Source: Minisyncoccota bacterium (GTDB lineage Bacteria > Patescibacteriota > Minisyncoccia > Phycocordibacterales > PALSA-1337). Taken from it: a stretch of 46,281 nt of DNA. This document shows positions 8,567 to 17,756 of the stretch, piece after piece. The translations under genes and the position numbers were made by a program. How positions within the stretch are numbered: the first letter of the stretch is position 1; every line of letters begins with the position of its first letter. The stretch lies in NCBI GenBank assembly GCA_028713005.1, contig JAQTPC010000007.1:1-46281 (forward strand). The letters are read 5' to 3'. The notes under the pieces were generated by a model. It was not told where the DNA came from. It saw only the letters and a program-made list of their open reading frames with translations, and ran no database searches.

Positions 8567-10132
8567 TCAATACGTGTCCATAAGCAGGACAACTTCAACT
8601 CGCGGGAGGCGATACCCGTATGCACGATCAGTCTCGCCAGGAATGCGCGGGAGCGGCTTGGTTCCTCCCAGGCCCTCAGCATGGATACGATTTTCATCGA
8701 TACCATACGTGACCGCAAGGTAACGCGCCACTGATTGCGCACGTGCGAGGGATAATTCCCTGTTTGCATCTGTGTCTCCACGAATGTCAGAGTGTCCTCG
8801 AACGCCAATCCGGAAGTTGGGATACCGTTTCATCTTATCTGCAATCTGATCGATTGCTTCCTTGCCTTCGAGGGTGAGCTCGTCGGTGCCAGACTGGAAC
8901 TTGATCGGCTCCACCTTCAGCGTTCCAACGTCTCGCAAACGAGCCCATTGAGCATCAGATAGAACTACGAATTGCGTCGCGGCCGTCGTTGCAGCACCGG
9001 TCGAAACGTCAAACCCTACTCTCGTAGCGCTTGCGAACAGATCGACGATGAAGTCGCTCTTGGTGAGCATGAGCGGATTTTCATCCGGGATCGGATTGCG
9101 ATCCACATCGCCCACCTGACGGAGTATGCCAACCACCCCCTCAATCGTATCAGTCAGCGCATGATGAGGTATCGTGCCTGCGGTTTGCGCAGACTCGACA
9201 CCGAACCATTCACGGGCATTGTCCGTGAGATTGACCCACGACACACCCTTGATCATTTGAGCCGCAGAGGATTGATCCACATGAAGCTCATCCGAAAGCT
9301 CTTTCTCAAGATCGCTCGGATTGTCCGAATAATACTTAAGCACATGGAAGTAAGTCCGAAGCAGCTGTTGGACCACTTCTGGATGTGACATCATCGTGTC
9401 TCTGTTCACCAGAAGGACATCCACGATGACATGCGACGTTCTCTCACTTCCCAGGAGCTTGCCGATACCGGGCATCGCTAAAGCTTTTGAGACTTGCGGT
9501 TCCCAGAGAGTCGCAATGGAGACTTCGTGGCGCTTGAGCTTGTCGAGCGCATCGTCAGATCCATTTGCAAAAACCTTCAGAGTTGATGTTTTCGTTCGAA
9601 GAAACGGGATGTCAAAGTCGACGCCGGCCACCTTCACGAGATGCGCCGAGGGCGAATCTGGAGTAAAGGCGATCTTCTTGGTCACATTGTTCCGCAATGC
9701 ATCGAGCGAAGCGATCTCATTCGTATAGGCGACGATTGCATCGCCACCTTTCGATTCATCGATCACACAAGCGATGACAGCAGGATAACTGACGGCTGCT
9801 CCATTGAGGACGTAGGCATCCACCGTGCACACCGCCAGATTGACAGTGTTTTCGGACAGATGCTTCATGCGAGCAGAATAATCCGCTCCATCATTTTGAC
9901 AGTCCACGAGATACCCTTGTTCGAGCATCTCTTTTTTGAGCCGTTGCGAGCGAAGCGGAAAATATCCGACCCAGTCGTCAACAGCGATAGTGATCTTGCC
10001 TTTCGTTGCTTTCGCATCCGACATCTTTTTTTGGAAATACTTCGTCACATGAGGACGGACAAATTTCCAGCCACCGATGCCGAGCAGGGACAGAACTACA
10101 AGCCATATAATAAGCTTGGTTGTGGTTTTCAT
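8567..10132 (-). CDS. Substrate-binding protein (NMT1/NitT-like) fused to C-terminal OmpA peptidoglycan-binding domain, N-terminal TM anchor
   Basis: TM MKTTTKLIIWLVVLSLLGIGGW; SBP-like AVDDWVGYFPLRSQRLKKEM..; OmpA-like IGVRGHSDIRGDTDANRELSLARAQSVARYL.. Confidence 0.85.
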   Translation of the reverse strand: MKTTTKLIIWLVVLSLLGIGGWKFVRPHVTKYFQKKMSDAKATKGKITIAVDDWVGYFPLRSQRLKKEMLEQGYLVDCQNDGADYSARMKHLSENTVNLAVCTVDAYVLNGAAVSYPAVIACVIDESKGGDAIVAYTNEIASLDALRNNVTKKIAFTPDSPSAHLVKVAGVDFDIPFLRTKTSTLKVFANGSDDALDKLKRHEVSIATLWEPQVSKALAMPGIGKLLGSERTSHVIVDVLLVNRDTMMSHPEVVQQLLRTYFHVLKYYSDNPSDLEKELSDELHVDQSSAAQMIKGVSWVNLTDNAREWFGVESAQTAGTIPHHALTDTIEGVVGILRQVGDVDRNPIPDENPLMLTKSDFIVDLFASATRVGFDVSTGAATTAATQFVVLSDAQWARLRDVGTLKVEPIKFQSGTDELTLEGKEAIDQIADKMKRYPNFRIGVRGHSDIRGDTDANRELSLARAQSVARYLAVTYGIDENRIHAEGLGGTKPLPRIPGETDRAYGYRLPRVEVVLLMDTY

Positions 10133-10253
10133 AGGATAGTAAGCCTTTCTATTTTTGAGTTGAATTGTTGTCGAGGTGCACAAAATATACTGGTGTATGA
10201 ATAACATATTAAAATTGAAAAGTCAAGTATGTGCTTACGGTGCTCTAGAAAAT

Positions 10254-10283
10254 AAAAAAGCCCCTTCGCTTTCGCAAAGGGGC
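10254..10283 (-). terminator. Rho-independent terminator
   Basis: GCCCCTTTGCGAAAGCGAAGGGGC hairpin followed by T tract (minus). Confidence 0.85.
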
Positions 10284-10309
10284 AATAAACGTACCGTTGC
10301 CGGTGTCGC

Positions 10310-11041
10310 TTATTTATCGAACTTTTCTGATTCTGCCGTAACAGCCTTGAAGCCTTTTTTCACTTCTTCTGGGCTTTGAGCATCGGTGTAGTAAGTCTTA
10401 CCCCGCTGGTTCAGACTGTGTCCTTCGCCGATACAGAAGCCGATCGTATGGATAACGACAGGCGTCTTATTGACCTGCGCGATCAGTCCATTTTCAGAGT
10501 CACTCGCCTCGCCATCGGTGATGATGACGATATGGTATTCTCCGTAGCCCAGCTGCTTTGCGCGTTGCTCCTCGAGGCGGCCAAATGCGAACTTAACACA
10601 TTCATACAATGGCGTGCCATTATTAGCGCGCACTGCATTGACTTGATCTTCGAAACCGCGCCGATTGCTTGTCCCAAGAACAGCGCGCTCTGAAATGCCA
10701 GCATTATCGAACACAACCAACCCGATGTTATCGGATGCATTCAAGCTTCGCTCAAAATCGATCACCGCTTTTTTAGCGACTTCAATCTTGGTCGAATTTC
10801 CTGAACACTGGATTTCGTTCATCGAACCGCTTCCGTCGAGCACAATATAGAAATTGCGCCGAAGAAGGTTTGACTCCACTTGAGGTGCTCCGCTGGTAGA
10901 AGCTGTTGCTTGTCCCGCCTGCTCCGGAGGAGCTTGCGGGGATGAGGGCGGAGGCGCTGTCTGAACGGTCGTCGGTTCACATCCCACAATAAAGATCGTG
11001 AGAGCCAACACCAGTAATGAATAAGGTTTGAACTTTTTCAT
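10310..11041 (-). CDS. VWA-domain lipoprotein
   Basis: Lipobox IVGC; MIDAS motif VLDGSGSMNE, later T and D motifs (NNGTPLYE, IITDGEASDS). Confidence 0.88.
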   Translation of the reverse strand: MKKFKPYSLLVLALTIFIVGCEPTTVQTAPPPSSPQAPPEQAGQATASTSGAPQVESNLLRRNFYIVLDGSGSMNEIQCSGNSTKIEVAKKAVIDFERSLNASDNIGLVVFDNAGISERAVLGTSNRRGFEDQVNAVRANNGTPLYECVKFAFGRLEEQRAKQLGYGEYHIVIITDGEASDSENGLIAQVNKTPVVIHTIGFCIGEGHSLNQRGKTYYTDAQSPEEVKKGFKAVTAESEKFDK

Positions 11042-11059
11042 AATATGTAATGTTGGAGT

Positions 11060-12787
11060 TTACTTCACCGGAGTGAACAGCTCTGATTCAGCTTCCACGT
11101 TGGCGACACGGAATACAACGCGCATGTTTGCGCGCCATTCCGCTTCATTCAGTGATGGGAGTGGCTGACCTTTGAACGGGCCGGTTTTCTCCACGCCCTT
11201 CTTCGGCTTCATGCACCCTTGGCCCACGGTCGTGATTTGACTCTCGTCAAGCTTCACACCTTGACTAGTGGCGAACGCAACTAACTCCTCCTTTACGCGG
11301 TTCGCGCGTTTGAGAGAAGTGTTTATATTCACCTGCATGATCTGTTTGAGCTCAAGCTGCGGCGTATTTTCACTGCGTAGTGCCGACAAGTATTTGTTCG
11401 GGTCAGTGTGACCCTCGACCGTTAGGATGGCGCCGCTATACGTGGACACCATCTCTATCACCTTGGTGAACTGATCAGCATACTTTGACGAATCAAAGTC
11501 CGCCATGTTCGGTTCAAATTGGATCTCGAAGGTGAACACGCTATTAAGCGCATCGCCCTTCTTTGCAACGAGAGCCGCAACGGCACCTGCATCGAACCGC
11601 GGACTTTCAGCCTCAACGGCCGTATTCCGCAATCCTTGCTTGATCTTGCTGTAGTCGAACCCTGCGCTGGCAAGCGTCGTCTTGCTCGAAAGCAAGCCAA
11701 GCGCGATGAGCGCAGTCTGATTTTCAGATGAGATCTTGTCGAAACGCCGTGGATAGCTCGAGTCACTGAAGAACTTGATGTTCCCCTGATACCCGACGAA
11801 CGTGCAGCCATCCAAGAGACCCTTGGCATCATTGACCGCATCCTTGCTATCCAAATACACGAACGCTGCCTGCGTCATGAACTTGTCGTATTCTGCCTTG
11901 CGGGCAGAACTTTTCGACAGGTCAGCGAGCTGTTCCTGCGCATTCATCAATGCATTCACAAACGCCTCGACTTCCGCAGGATGAGCCGCGAGGTAGTCAG
12001 AGCGAACCGCATACACATCAGCGATGACGTGGTCAGCAGTTTTTGTGGACATCAAGTAATGCGCACCCTTCACAGATTTTTCCGCACCAGTGCCAACCTT
12101 TCCAGGTCCGCCAGTGAGATTATCTGCGTCAGGCGAGATGCAAAATACCGCATCAACAGAAGGGTCAGCACGGAAGGCGGCATCCGGACTATCGTCCGTG
12201 CCAGTGATATCCTTCACATATTTGATCGTGACATCTTTGACGTCCACACCTGCATCCTTCAGGGTTTGCACCATGAAGTCCACATGCGGTCCATATGCTT
12301 GCACGACGATTGTCTTCCCTCTCAGGTCCGACGCATCCTTGACGGATGGACGGACAACGAGCACATCTCCACCAGACGACCATGTCATCTGGTATACGAC
12401 CACCGGACGAAGCCTCGGGTCCTTGAGGGCCGAGAGCGACTGATTGATCATACCGAGCGTGCCGCGAATGTAAGGGGTAGTGCCGGCGATGTAGTCCTTG
12501 ACCTGATCAGCAAAAACGTCCTTGCGGATGATTTTGAAATCAAGTTTTTGGGCAGCAAACAAACTGTTCGGCTGTGTCTTCACATCACCACCATTTGCCA
12601 GCAAAGTTGCCACGTCGCCACCCCAGGTAATGACCGGGAGCGGAATCGTGCCAGACTTCACATCACCAACTTTCGCTGTCACCACTTGTGACAACTGCTT
12701 GTTCTCGACGTATTGAGCCGCGTTCACACGCAGTGCAACCGTCGCCAGTAGAAGGAGCGCCGCAAAGGACGCCATCATTTTTTTCAT
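11060..12787 (-). CDS. Second substrate-binding protein/OmpA fusion
   Basis: Signal peptide; SBP-like domain (GMINQSLSALKDPRLRPVVVYQMTWSSGGDVLVV); C-terminal FTFEIQFEPNMADF...LTVEGHTDPN...NTSLKRANRVKEEL OmpA-type. Confidence 0.85.
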   Translation of the reverse strand: MKKMMASFAALLLLATVALRVNAAQYVENKQLSQVVTAKVGDVKSGTIPLPVITWGGDVATLLANGGDVKTQPNSLFAAQKLDFKIIRKDVFADQVKDYIAGTTPYIRGTLGMINQSLSALKDPRLRPVVVYQMTWSSGGDVLVVRPSVKDASDLRGKTIVVQAYGPHVDFMVQTLKDAGVDVKDVTIKYVKDITGTDDSPDAAFRADPSVDAVFCISPDADNLTGGPGKVGTGAEKSVKGAHYLMSTKTADHVIADVYAVRSDYLAAHPAEVEAFVNALMNAQEQLADLSKSSARKAEYDKFMTQAAFVYLDSKDAVNDAKGLLDGCTFVGYQGNIKFFSDSSYPRRFDKISSENQTALIALGLLSSKTTLASAGFDYSKIKQGLRNTAVEAESPRFDAGAVAALVAKKGDALNSVFTFEIQFEPNMADFDSSKYADQFTKVIEMVSTYSGAILTVEGHTDPNKYLSALRSENTPQLELKQIMQVNINTSLKRANRVKEELVAFATSQGVKLDESQITTVGQGCMKPKKGVEKTGPFKGQPLPSLNEAEWRANMRVVFRVANVEAESELFTPVK

Positions 12788-12999
12788 ATCGATCGTTACC
12801 TTTCTTTTTTGCTTAGTTATGGTTGATTGTTCTCTGTGTCTTGACAGAATTGTATGAAGTTGTCAACGAACACACTTGAAAAGCAAACTAACAAAGAAAT
12901 GACGATTTGTCAAGTTCATCTATTTGACCAACTTGACATAAGTGTAGTCATGTATAAGTATATGGTCTGAGTTCAACTTGAACATTACCAATACAAACT

Positions 13000-13539
13000 A
13001 TGAAAGCCCTTGTCCTCACTCGACGGACGCGCCTACCAGCGTCAATCCGTCTTTCTCTCAATGCGACCTCGATTCAGTTCGTGGTAGGCGAAATCACCAA
13101 TGCTAAACCGGCTGATGCGGTGATGTCATTGCAAAAGCTGATCAACAGCAGTTCCCCTGACATCATTGCGATTGATGGTGACTATGGTTCCGACGATGCG
13201 CGTCTGTGGCGCGAGCTGTCAGAGCTCACCATCGCAAAACTCCGTCTGCGGATCTTGTCGGGAATCGGGTTACCGGAAAGCCTTAAACTTCTCAGGCTGG
13301 CCAATGCAGTCAAAGATGAAACCTACAACATTGTCATCTTCATTGAACAGCCCAGCGACGGCCTTCGTGCAGAACTCCGTCAACTAGGCGCCTTATGGGT
13401 CTGGCCGACGCTGCACAAGCCATCGGGACTGGAGACTTCATTCCACAAGACCATCACGGGGGCACGCAGCGTTGCAGCTGGCCTATGTGATCTTGTCGCC
13501 GCCGGATTGAAGGCTTTTGAAAAAGTCGGCGCCAAATAA
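13000..13539 (+). CDS. Hypothetical protein, possibly receiver-like fold
   Basis: Divergent from the 11060-12787 gene, TTGACA motif upstream; PDIIAIDGDYGSDD..; followed by terminator. Confidence 0.65.
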   Translation: MKALVLTRRTRLPASIRLSLNATSIQFVVGEITNAKPADAVMSLQKLINSSSPDIIAIDGDYGSDDARLWRELSELTIAKLRLRILSGIGLPESLKLLRLANAVKDETYNIVIFIEQPSDGLRAELRQLGALWVWPTLHKPSGLETSFHKTITGARSVAAGLCDLVAAGLKAFEKVGAK

Positions 13540-13554
13540 TCTGTTTCACTCACA

Positions 13555-13580
13555 TCTCCCTAGATTCGTCTGGGGAGATT
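13555..13580 (+). terminator. Rho-independent terminator
   Basis: TCTCCCTAGATTCGTCTGGGGAGATTTTTAT. Confidence 0.75.
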
Positions 13581-13585
13581 TTTAT

Positions 13586-13616
13586 ATAAAAACCCCGCCA
13601 AAAAGATCTGGCGGGG
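13586..13616 (-). terminator. Rho-independent terminator, near-identical to that at 1187-1215
   Basis: CCCCGCCAGATCTTTTTGGCGGGG plus T tract (minus). Confidence 0.8.
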
Positions 13617-13626
13617 GCTGAAGGAA

Positions 13627-15456
13627 CTAGGTTTTTTTATCACGCTTTTTATTGCGCGGCGGCGTATGCTTCCGAGCAATCACATTGATCGTGCGATAGT
13701 CAGTAGTGTGGCATTTGTCATGCCGCACACGCTCAGCGAAGTTGTTCGAGAAACAATACGATTCACCAGGATACCATGAATGGAGTCCGGCGACATACGA
13801 ACATGTTCCCCACTTCAAGTTGAACACCTTCACCTCGAGGATGAGGGGCGTTGCAAGTGATACGAGGAACTGCGGTTTCTTGAGCCGGTTGCTCCGCTCT
13901 TTGACCTCACCTGCGATCGAGAAGTAATTCTTAAACTTCTTCTTCCGTGCTTCATCGAGCACATCAATGGTTTTGAAGAACTCGACCTTGCTGTGGATGA
14001 ACTTACGCACGATGGTGTCGTGCTTCATTTCGCGAGCAAGATACAGTTCACGGTCTTTGACGAACACTTGATACAGTCGCCAGAGATCGTAGCCACGCGG
14101 AATATTTTCGAGGATGTCCGCGATGCTGTGGTCATATGCATGCGATGGATAGGCTTTAGTCAGATACGGAAGCATACTTTCGCCAACCATGAGATAGGCC
14201 TCGTGGAGCGAATGAATGTATTCGTCTGCTGAGACATTGCCCTGTCGATCATGAACGATGCGAGCAATCTCGAGACGTAATGTCGTGGACCGGTCGGACT
14301 GCCCTTCAGTCTTGATCTGCACACCATCAGGGTCAAGGTTGACTCTGGTCGCCGGAACATATGTTTTGAGCGACGTATCGTAGAGACCCATGAGTGCACC
14401 GGTGATATTTTCTGCCACCGGTCCAAGTGCCGTATCATTGAGATACAAACCAAGCACTGCCATATCGACGGTCTCATACTCTTTGAGCTTAGCACCGTGG
14501 GGAGCCAAGACTGAATGTCCCGACTCATTCCACCGCGACTGGACGACGCACACACCCTCTTCGCCTGCCTGGCGCTTGAGAGCGACATACGCATCCAGCT
14601 CAGCAGGATTATTGACGATCTGCTTTTCAGCAACCGTTGCCTGCAATCCACGCTCAGTCATATATGCACTGAGCTCAGCGAGTAACTCGTCGATGATGCG
14701 ATAGTTTATCGGCAGCTTCGAGAGCGTGATCATCCGTTGCATCTGGAGGATGCGAGGCTCGCCCCATGTCTTGGGATGAGCGATCGCAAAGAGTCCATGG
14801 AATGCAAGCATGAGCTCGAGATGCGGATGAGGAGCGCCAGCCAGATCAAAGATGATCGGGTTGGCCAGATACGCAGCAAGTTTTTCCGGATCGAGACGGT
14901 TCGTGCCCGGCTTGGGCCACGACGACGGACCCGATAGACGGATGTCCTGCAATGCATTGAGTGCTGCATTGTGTTTGAGCAGTTTGGGGATGAGCTCAGT
15001 GTCTCCGATCATACACGGCAACTGTTTGAAGGTGTCCGTGAGCTCAGGGAACATCCGCGGATCATATGGCGTGAACTGACGACTGAATGCCGCCGTGATG
15101 CCGGGACCCCGATGCATCTGCAAACGGAACCCATTGAGTTTGACCGATGCCCGCGTGTAGCGAACATCTTTTTCGTGGCCCTTTCCGGAGCCGAAGAATA
15201 ACTCATTGGCCGAATCGATGAACATCGGATTGAGCGAAGCGATCGGACGACCGACTGTAGGGATGATGCCATCAATATACACCGCGCGCTGATAGGCAAA
15301 GAAGTTGACGATGTCCGTCTCACTCTTGCCTGCCAGGTCTGGGATATACCGACTGATCTCGTCTTGCAAGAACTGCTCAGGAGCAGTGTTGCCGAGAAGA
15401 CCGAGCATGTATCCGCTGACGCGGTCATGCATTTCCTGACTGATGAATTTTGACAT
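13627..15456 (-). CDS. Divergent ATP-dependent DNA ligase-like protein
   Basis: Ligase-like order: VKLNGFRLQMHR (motif I), FSRQFTPYDPRMFPEL..GDTELI (motif III), LAFHGLFAIAHP (IIIa), EEGVCVV (IV), KLKEYETVDMAVLGLY (V), C-terminal ERVRHDK OB-like segment. Confidence 0.72.
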   Translation of the reverse strand: MSKFISQEMHDRVSGYMLGLLGNTAPEQFLQDEISRYIPDLAGKSETDIVNFFAYQRAVYIDGIIPTVGRPIASLNPMFIDSANELFFGSGKGHEKDVRYTRASVKLNGFRLQMHRGPGITAAFSRQFTPYDPRMFPELTDTFKQLPCMIGDTELIPKLLKHNAALNALQDIRLSGPSSWPKPGTNRLDPEKLAAYLANPIIFDLAGAPHPHLELMLAFHGLFAIAHPKTWGEPRILQMQRMITLSKLPINYRIIDELLAELSAYMTERGLQATVAEKQIVNNPAELDAYVALKRQAGEEGVCVVQSRWNESGHSVLAPHGAKLKEYETVDMAVLGLYLNDTALGPVAENITGALMGLYDTSLKTYVPATRVNLDPDGVQIKTEGQSDRSTTLRLEIARIVHDRQGNVSADEYIHSLHEAYLMVGESMLPYLTKAYPSHAYDHSIADILENIPRGYDLWRLYQVFVKDRELYLAREMKHDTIVRKFIHSKVEFFKTIDVLDEARKKKFKNYFSIAGEVKERSNRLKKPQFLVSLATPLILEVKVFNLKWGTCSYVAGLHSWYPGESYCFSNNFAERVRHDKCHTTDYRTINVIARKHTPPRNKKRDKKT

Positions 15457-15572
15457 AGGTAGCCTCTTTTTCTTTCGTTTGTTTCGTTGTTTCTTGTTGT
15501 AAATATTTCAGATATTCTAAAAATAAACTACCATAAAAATAGAGTCGTGTCAAAACATTATTCACGAGTCTT

Positions 15573-16007
15573 TTATAACTCACCCTGCCCCACTCTCCTG
15601 AGCTCAGCTCGGAGCTTCTTCCACTCAGGGATAGTTTCGCCTACCAGATTCCAAAAAGACTTTGCATGATTGAATTCTTTTACATGGCAGATCTCATGCA
15701 CGATGACATAGTCCTGCTGGGCTGGCGCGAGAAAGACGAGCTTATAATTAAAATTCAAATTCCCCTTTCTCGAACATGAGCCCCAACGACTGCGTTGATT
15801 GCGGATAGCGATTTTACCAACTGAAATACCGTGACGTGAACCATAGTACTGCATGAAATGAGCGATGCGTGCATGTACGAGTGCACGTGCCGCTTCTTTG
15901 TTAGCGAGATAGAGCTTGTGGCTACGAGTATGGAAAATAGATCGGCGGAGGATGATCGGACGTGGACGAGTAATTCGAAAAAATGACCGCGTAGAAAAAA
16001 ATTTCAT
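15573..16007 (-). CDS. YgjP-like metallopeptidase (DUF45/M48-type)
   Basis: IRNQRSRWGSCSRKGNLNFNYKLVFLAPAQQDYVIVHEICHVKEFNHAKSFW. Confidence 0.9.
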   Translation of the reverse strand: MKFFSTRSFFRITRPRPIILRRSIFHTRSHKLYLANKEAARALVHARIAHFMQYYGSRHGISVGKIAIRNQRSRWGSCSRKGNLNFNYKLVFLAPAQQDYVIVHEICHVKEFNHAKSFWNLVGETIPEWKKLRAELRRVGQGEL

Positions 16008-16091
16008 GCGATGATTATAGCATTTGACAATCAATATATAAGCGCGTAATTTAAAATCAGAAACAAACAACAAAGAAAGGACATTGTAATT

Positions 16092-16904
16092 ATGGGAATG
16101 CCAAATAACCTTATTCTGGTTCGCCACGGTGAATCAGAAGGAAACATCGCAGTAGCACGTTCAAAACGTGGCGACCACAGTGCTTATGAAAGCGAGTTCA
16201 AAAAACGCCACAGTTCACTCTGGCGCCTGTCAAAAGAGGGCCAGCGTCAAGCAATGCAAACTGGCGAATGGATCAAGCAAAATCTTGGTCTTACGTTTGA
16301 CCGCTTCTATGCATCAGAATATCTACGCGCCATGGAAACTGCCGCACTTCTGGATATTCCTGAAGCAAAATGGTTCACGGAATTTTATCTTCGTGAACGC
16401 AGTTGGGGTTCGCTCGACCGAGCCTCAGTTCTGGAACGCACTGAACGCTTTCAAGAATCCCTTGAGGAACGTGAAATCGATCCGTTCTACTGGACTCCAC
16501 CAAATGGCGAATCGCTCGCAGAACTCTGCATTCGGATCGATCGAGTGATTAACACCCTGCATCGCGAATGCAACGGCAAAAATGTCATCATCGTTTGCCA
16601 TGGCGAAGTCATGTGGGCATTTCGTGTCAGGCTCGAACGCATGCCTCAGGAAACTTTCCGCTTGCTTGATGGCTCGAAAAATCCAGCTCATCGGATCCAC
16701 AATTGCCAGGTGATTCACTATACGCGAATCAATCCCAAAGCATCCGGCGTAAGCCCATCGAGACACCTCGATTGGGTGCGCTCCGTGTGTCCGTGGGACA
16801 ATGCGCTCACTGATGCTCCTTGGCAACATATCCATCGTCCCAGTTATACCAACCAGAACCTCCTCGATCGAGTCGAAAAAACAAAACCTCTCATCATCGA
16901 GTGA
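16092..16904 (+). CDS. Histidine phosphatase family protein (phosphoglycerate mutase-like)
   Basis: LILVRHGESEGN and IIVCHGEVM motifs; SD AAAGAAAGGA. Confidence 0.9.
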   Translation: MGMPNNLILVRHGESEGNIAVARSKRGDHSAYESEFKKRHSSLWRLSKEGQRQAMQTGEWIKQNLGLTFDRFYASEYLRAMETAALLDIPEAKWFTEFYLRERSWGSLDRASVLERTERFQESLEEREIDPFYWTPPNGESLAELCIRIDRVINTLHRECNGKNVIIVCHGEVMWAFRVRLERMPQETFRLLDGSKNPAHRIHNCQVIHYTRINPKASGVSPSRHLDWVRSVCPWDNALTDAPWQHIHRPSYTNQNLLDRVEKTKPLIIE

Positions 16905-16917
16905 GATCAAAATCACC

Positions 16918-16946
16918 AGCCGAAGGTTTTTCCTTCGGCTTTTTTA
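16918..16946 (+). terminator. Rho-independent terminator
   Basis: AGCCGAAGGTTTTTCCTTCGGCTTTTTT. Confidence 0.9.
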
Positions 16947-17177
16947 TTTCTATATAAAATGAGACCCATACAAATGTATGGGTCGGGGTGAAAGAGCTAA
17001 AGAGCAGAAAGAAAATGAAGAGGGTGATGGGATGTGAGATATATCGGGGCAAAAATGCGGCTGAGAGGACGTGAGTTGGTTAAAGTCATGGGAAAGCCGA
17101 TATATACACAGACCAGAGCACCGTTCAAATTCTTTTTAAAAGATCAATCAAACCTACACTCGTAGTATAGGCTAAAA

Positions 17178-17456
17178 TTATTGAAAAGTCAAGAGCTCCA
17201 TCTTCTCTTTTCGCGTAAGCGCCTTGAGCTCACCTTCCCTTTTTCGTGCGAGCGCATAACTGCGGCATTTCTTACTCCAGACCAGCACCACTGGCCTGCG
17301 AATCTTTGTATAGTGTGCGCCTGATTTCAAATGATTGTGCTTGTGCAACCGATTTTCCATATCATTGGTCGAACCGACATAGAGGGTATCATCGGCACAT
17401 TTCAATATGTAAACGTGGTATGCCCCTGGCCGTTTGATCACTGATCTCTTTTTCAT
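17178..17456 (-). CDS. GIY-YIG nuclease family protein (UPF0213/YhbQ-like)
   Basis: YHVYILKCADDTLYVGSTNDMENRLHKHNHLKSGAHYTKIRRPVVLV. Confidence 0.92.
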   Translation of the reverse strand: MKKRSVIKRPGAYHVYILKCADDTLYVGSTNDMENRLHKHNHLKSGAHYTKIRRPVVLVWSKKCRSYALARKREGELKALTRKEKMELLTFQ

Positions 17457-17478
17457 TACTTAATTATAGTACAAAAAA

Positions 17479-17509
17479 ACTGCGGCCACCGTTTCGGTAA
17501 TGCCGCAGT
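17479..17509 (-). terminator. Rho-independent terminator
   Basis: ACTGCGGC..GCCGCAGT followed by T7 (minus). Confidence 0.8.
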
Positions 17510-17522
17510 ATGTTGGAGTAAC

Positions 17523-17669
17523 CTAGTCGTATTCGAGGATGGGAGCGATGGGCTCCCGCGCTTGATGAGTCGTAAACATATTCGTCCCAGCTTTCAAATG
17601 AAGCTGATCGCACCGAACATGCTCACCGTGCTCAGGAAGCAAATCCTCTTCTCGCCAGTCATTATTCAT
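17523..17669 (-). CDS. Small protein of unknown function (48 aa)
   Basis: Promoter TTGACA-16-TATAAT, SD AAGAAAGGAG before ATG (MNNDWREEDLLPEHGEH..), dedicated terminator. Confidence 0.55.
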   Translation of the reverse strand: MNNDWREEDLLPEHGEHVRCDQLHLKAGTNMFTTHQAREPIAPILEYD

Positions 17670-17756
17670 GGCAGAGGGCTCCTTTCTTCGTTTGTGCTCC
17701 AGAGGGACGTCCTCCAGAGCGGTTATGGTTTGCAAATGAACTATACTAACAGGAGT

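Noticed and set aside
9641-10204. 187-aa plus-strand ORF antisense to SBP-OmpA
   Set aside because: Shadow ORF without promoter/SD or family features.
11981-12691. 236-aa plus-strand ORF antisense to second SBP-OmpA
   Set aside because: Shadow ORF in GC-richer gene; the minus-strand protein has a clear signal peptide and OmpA domain.
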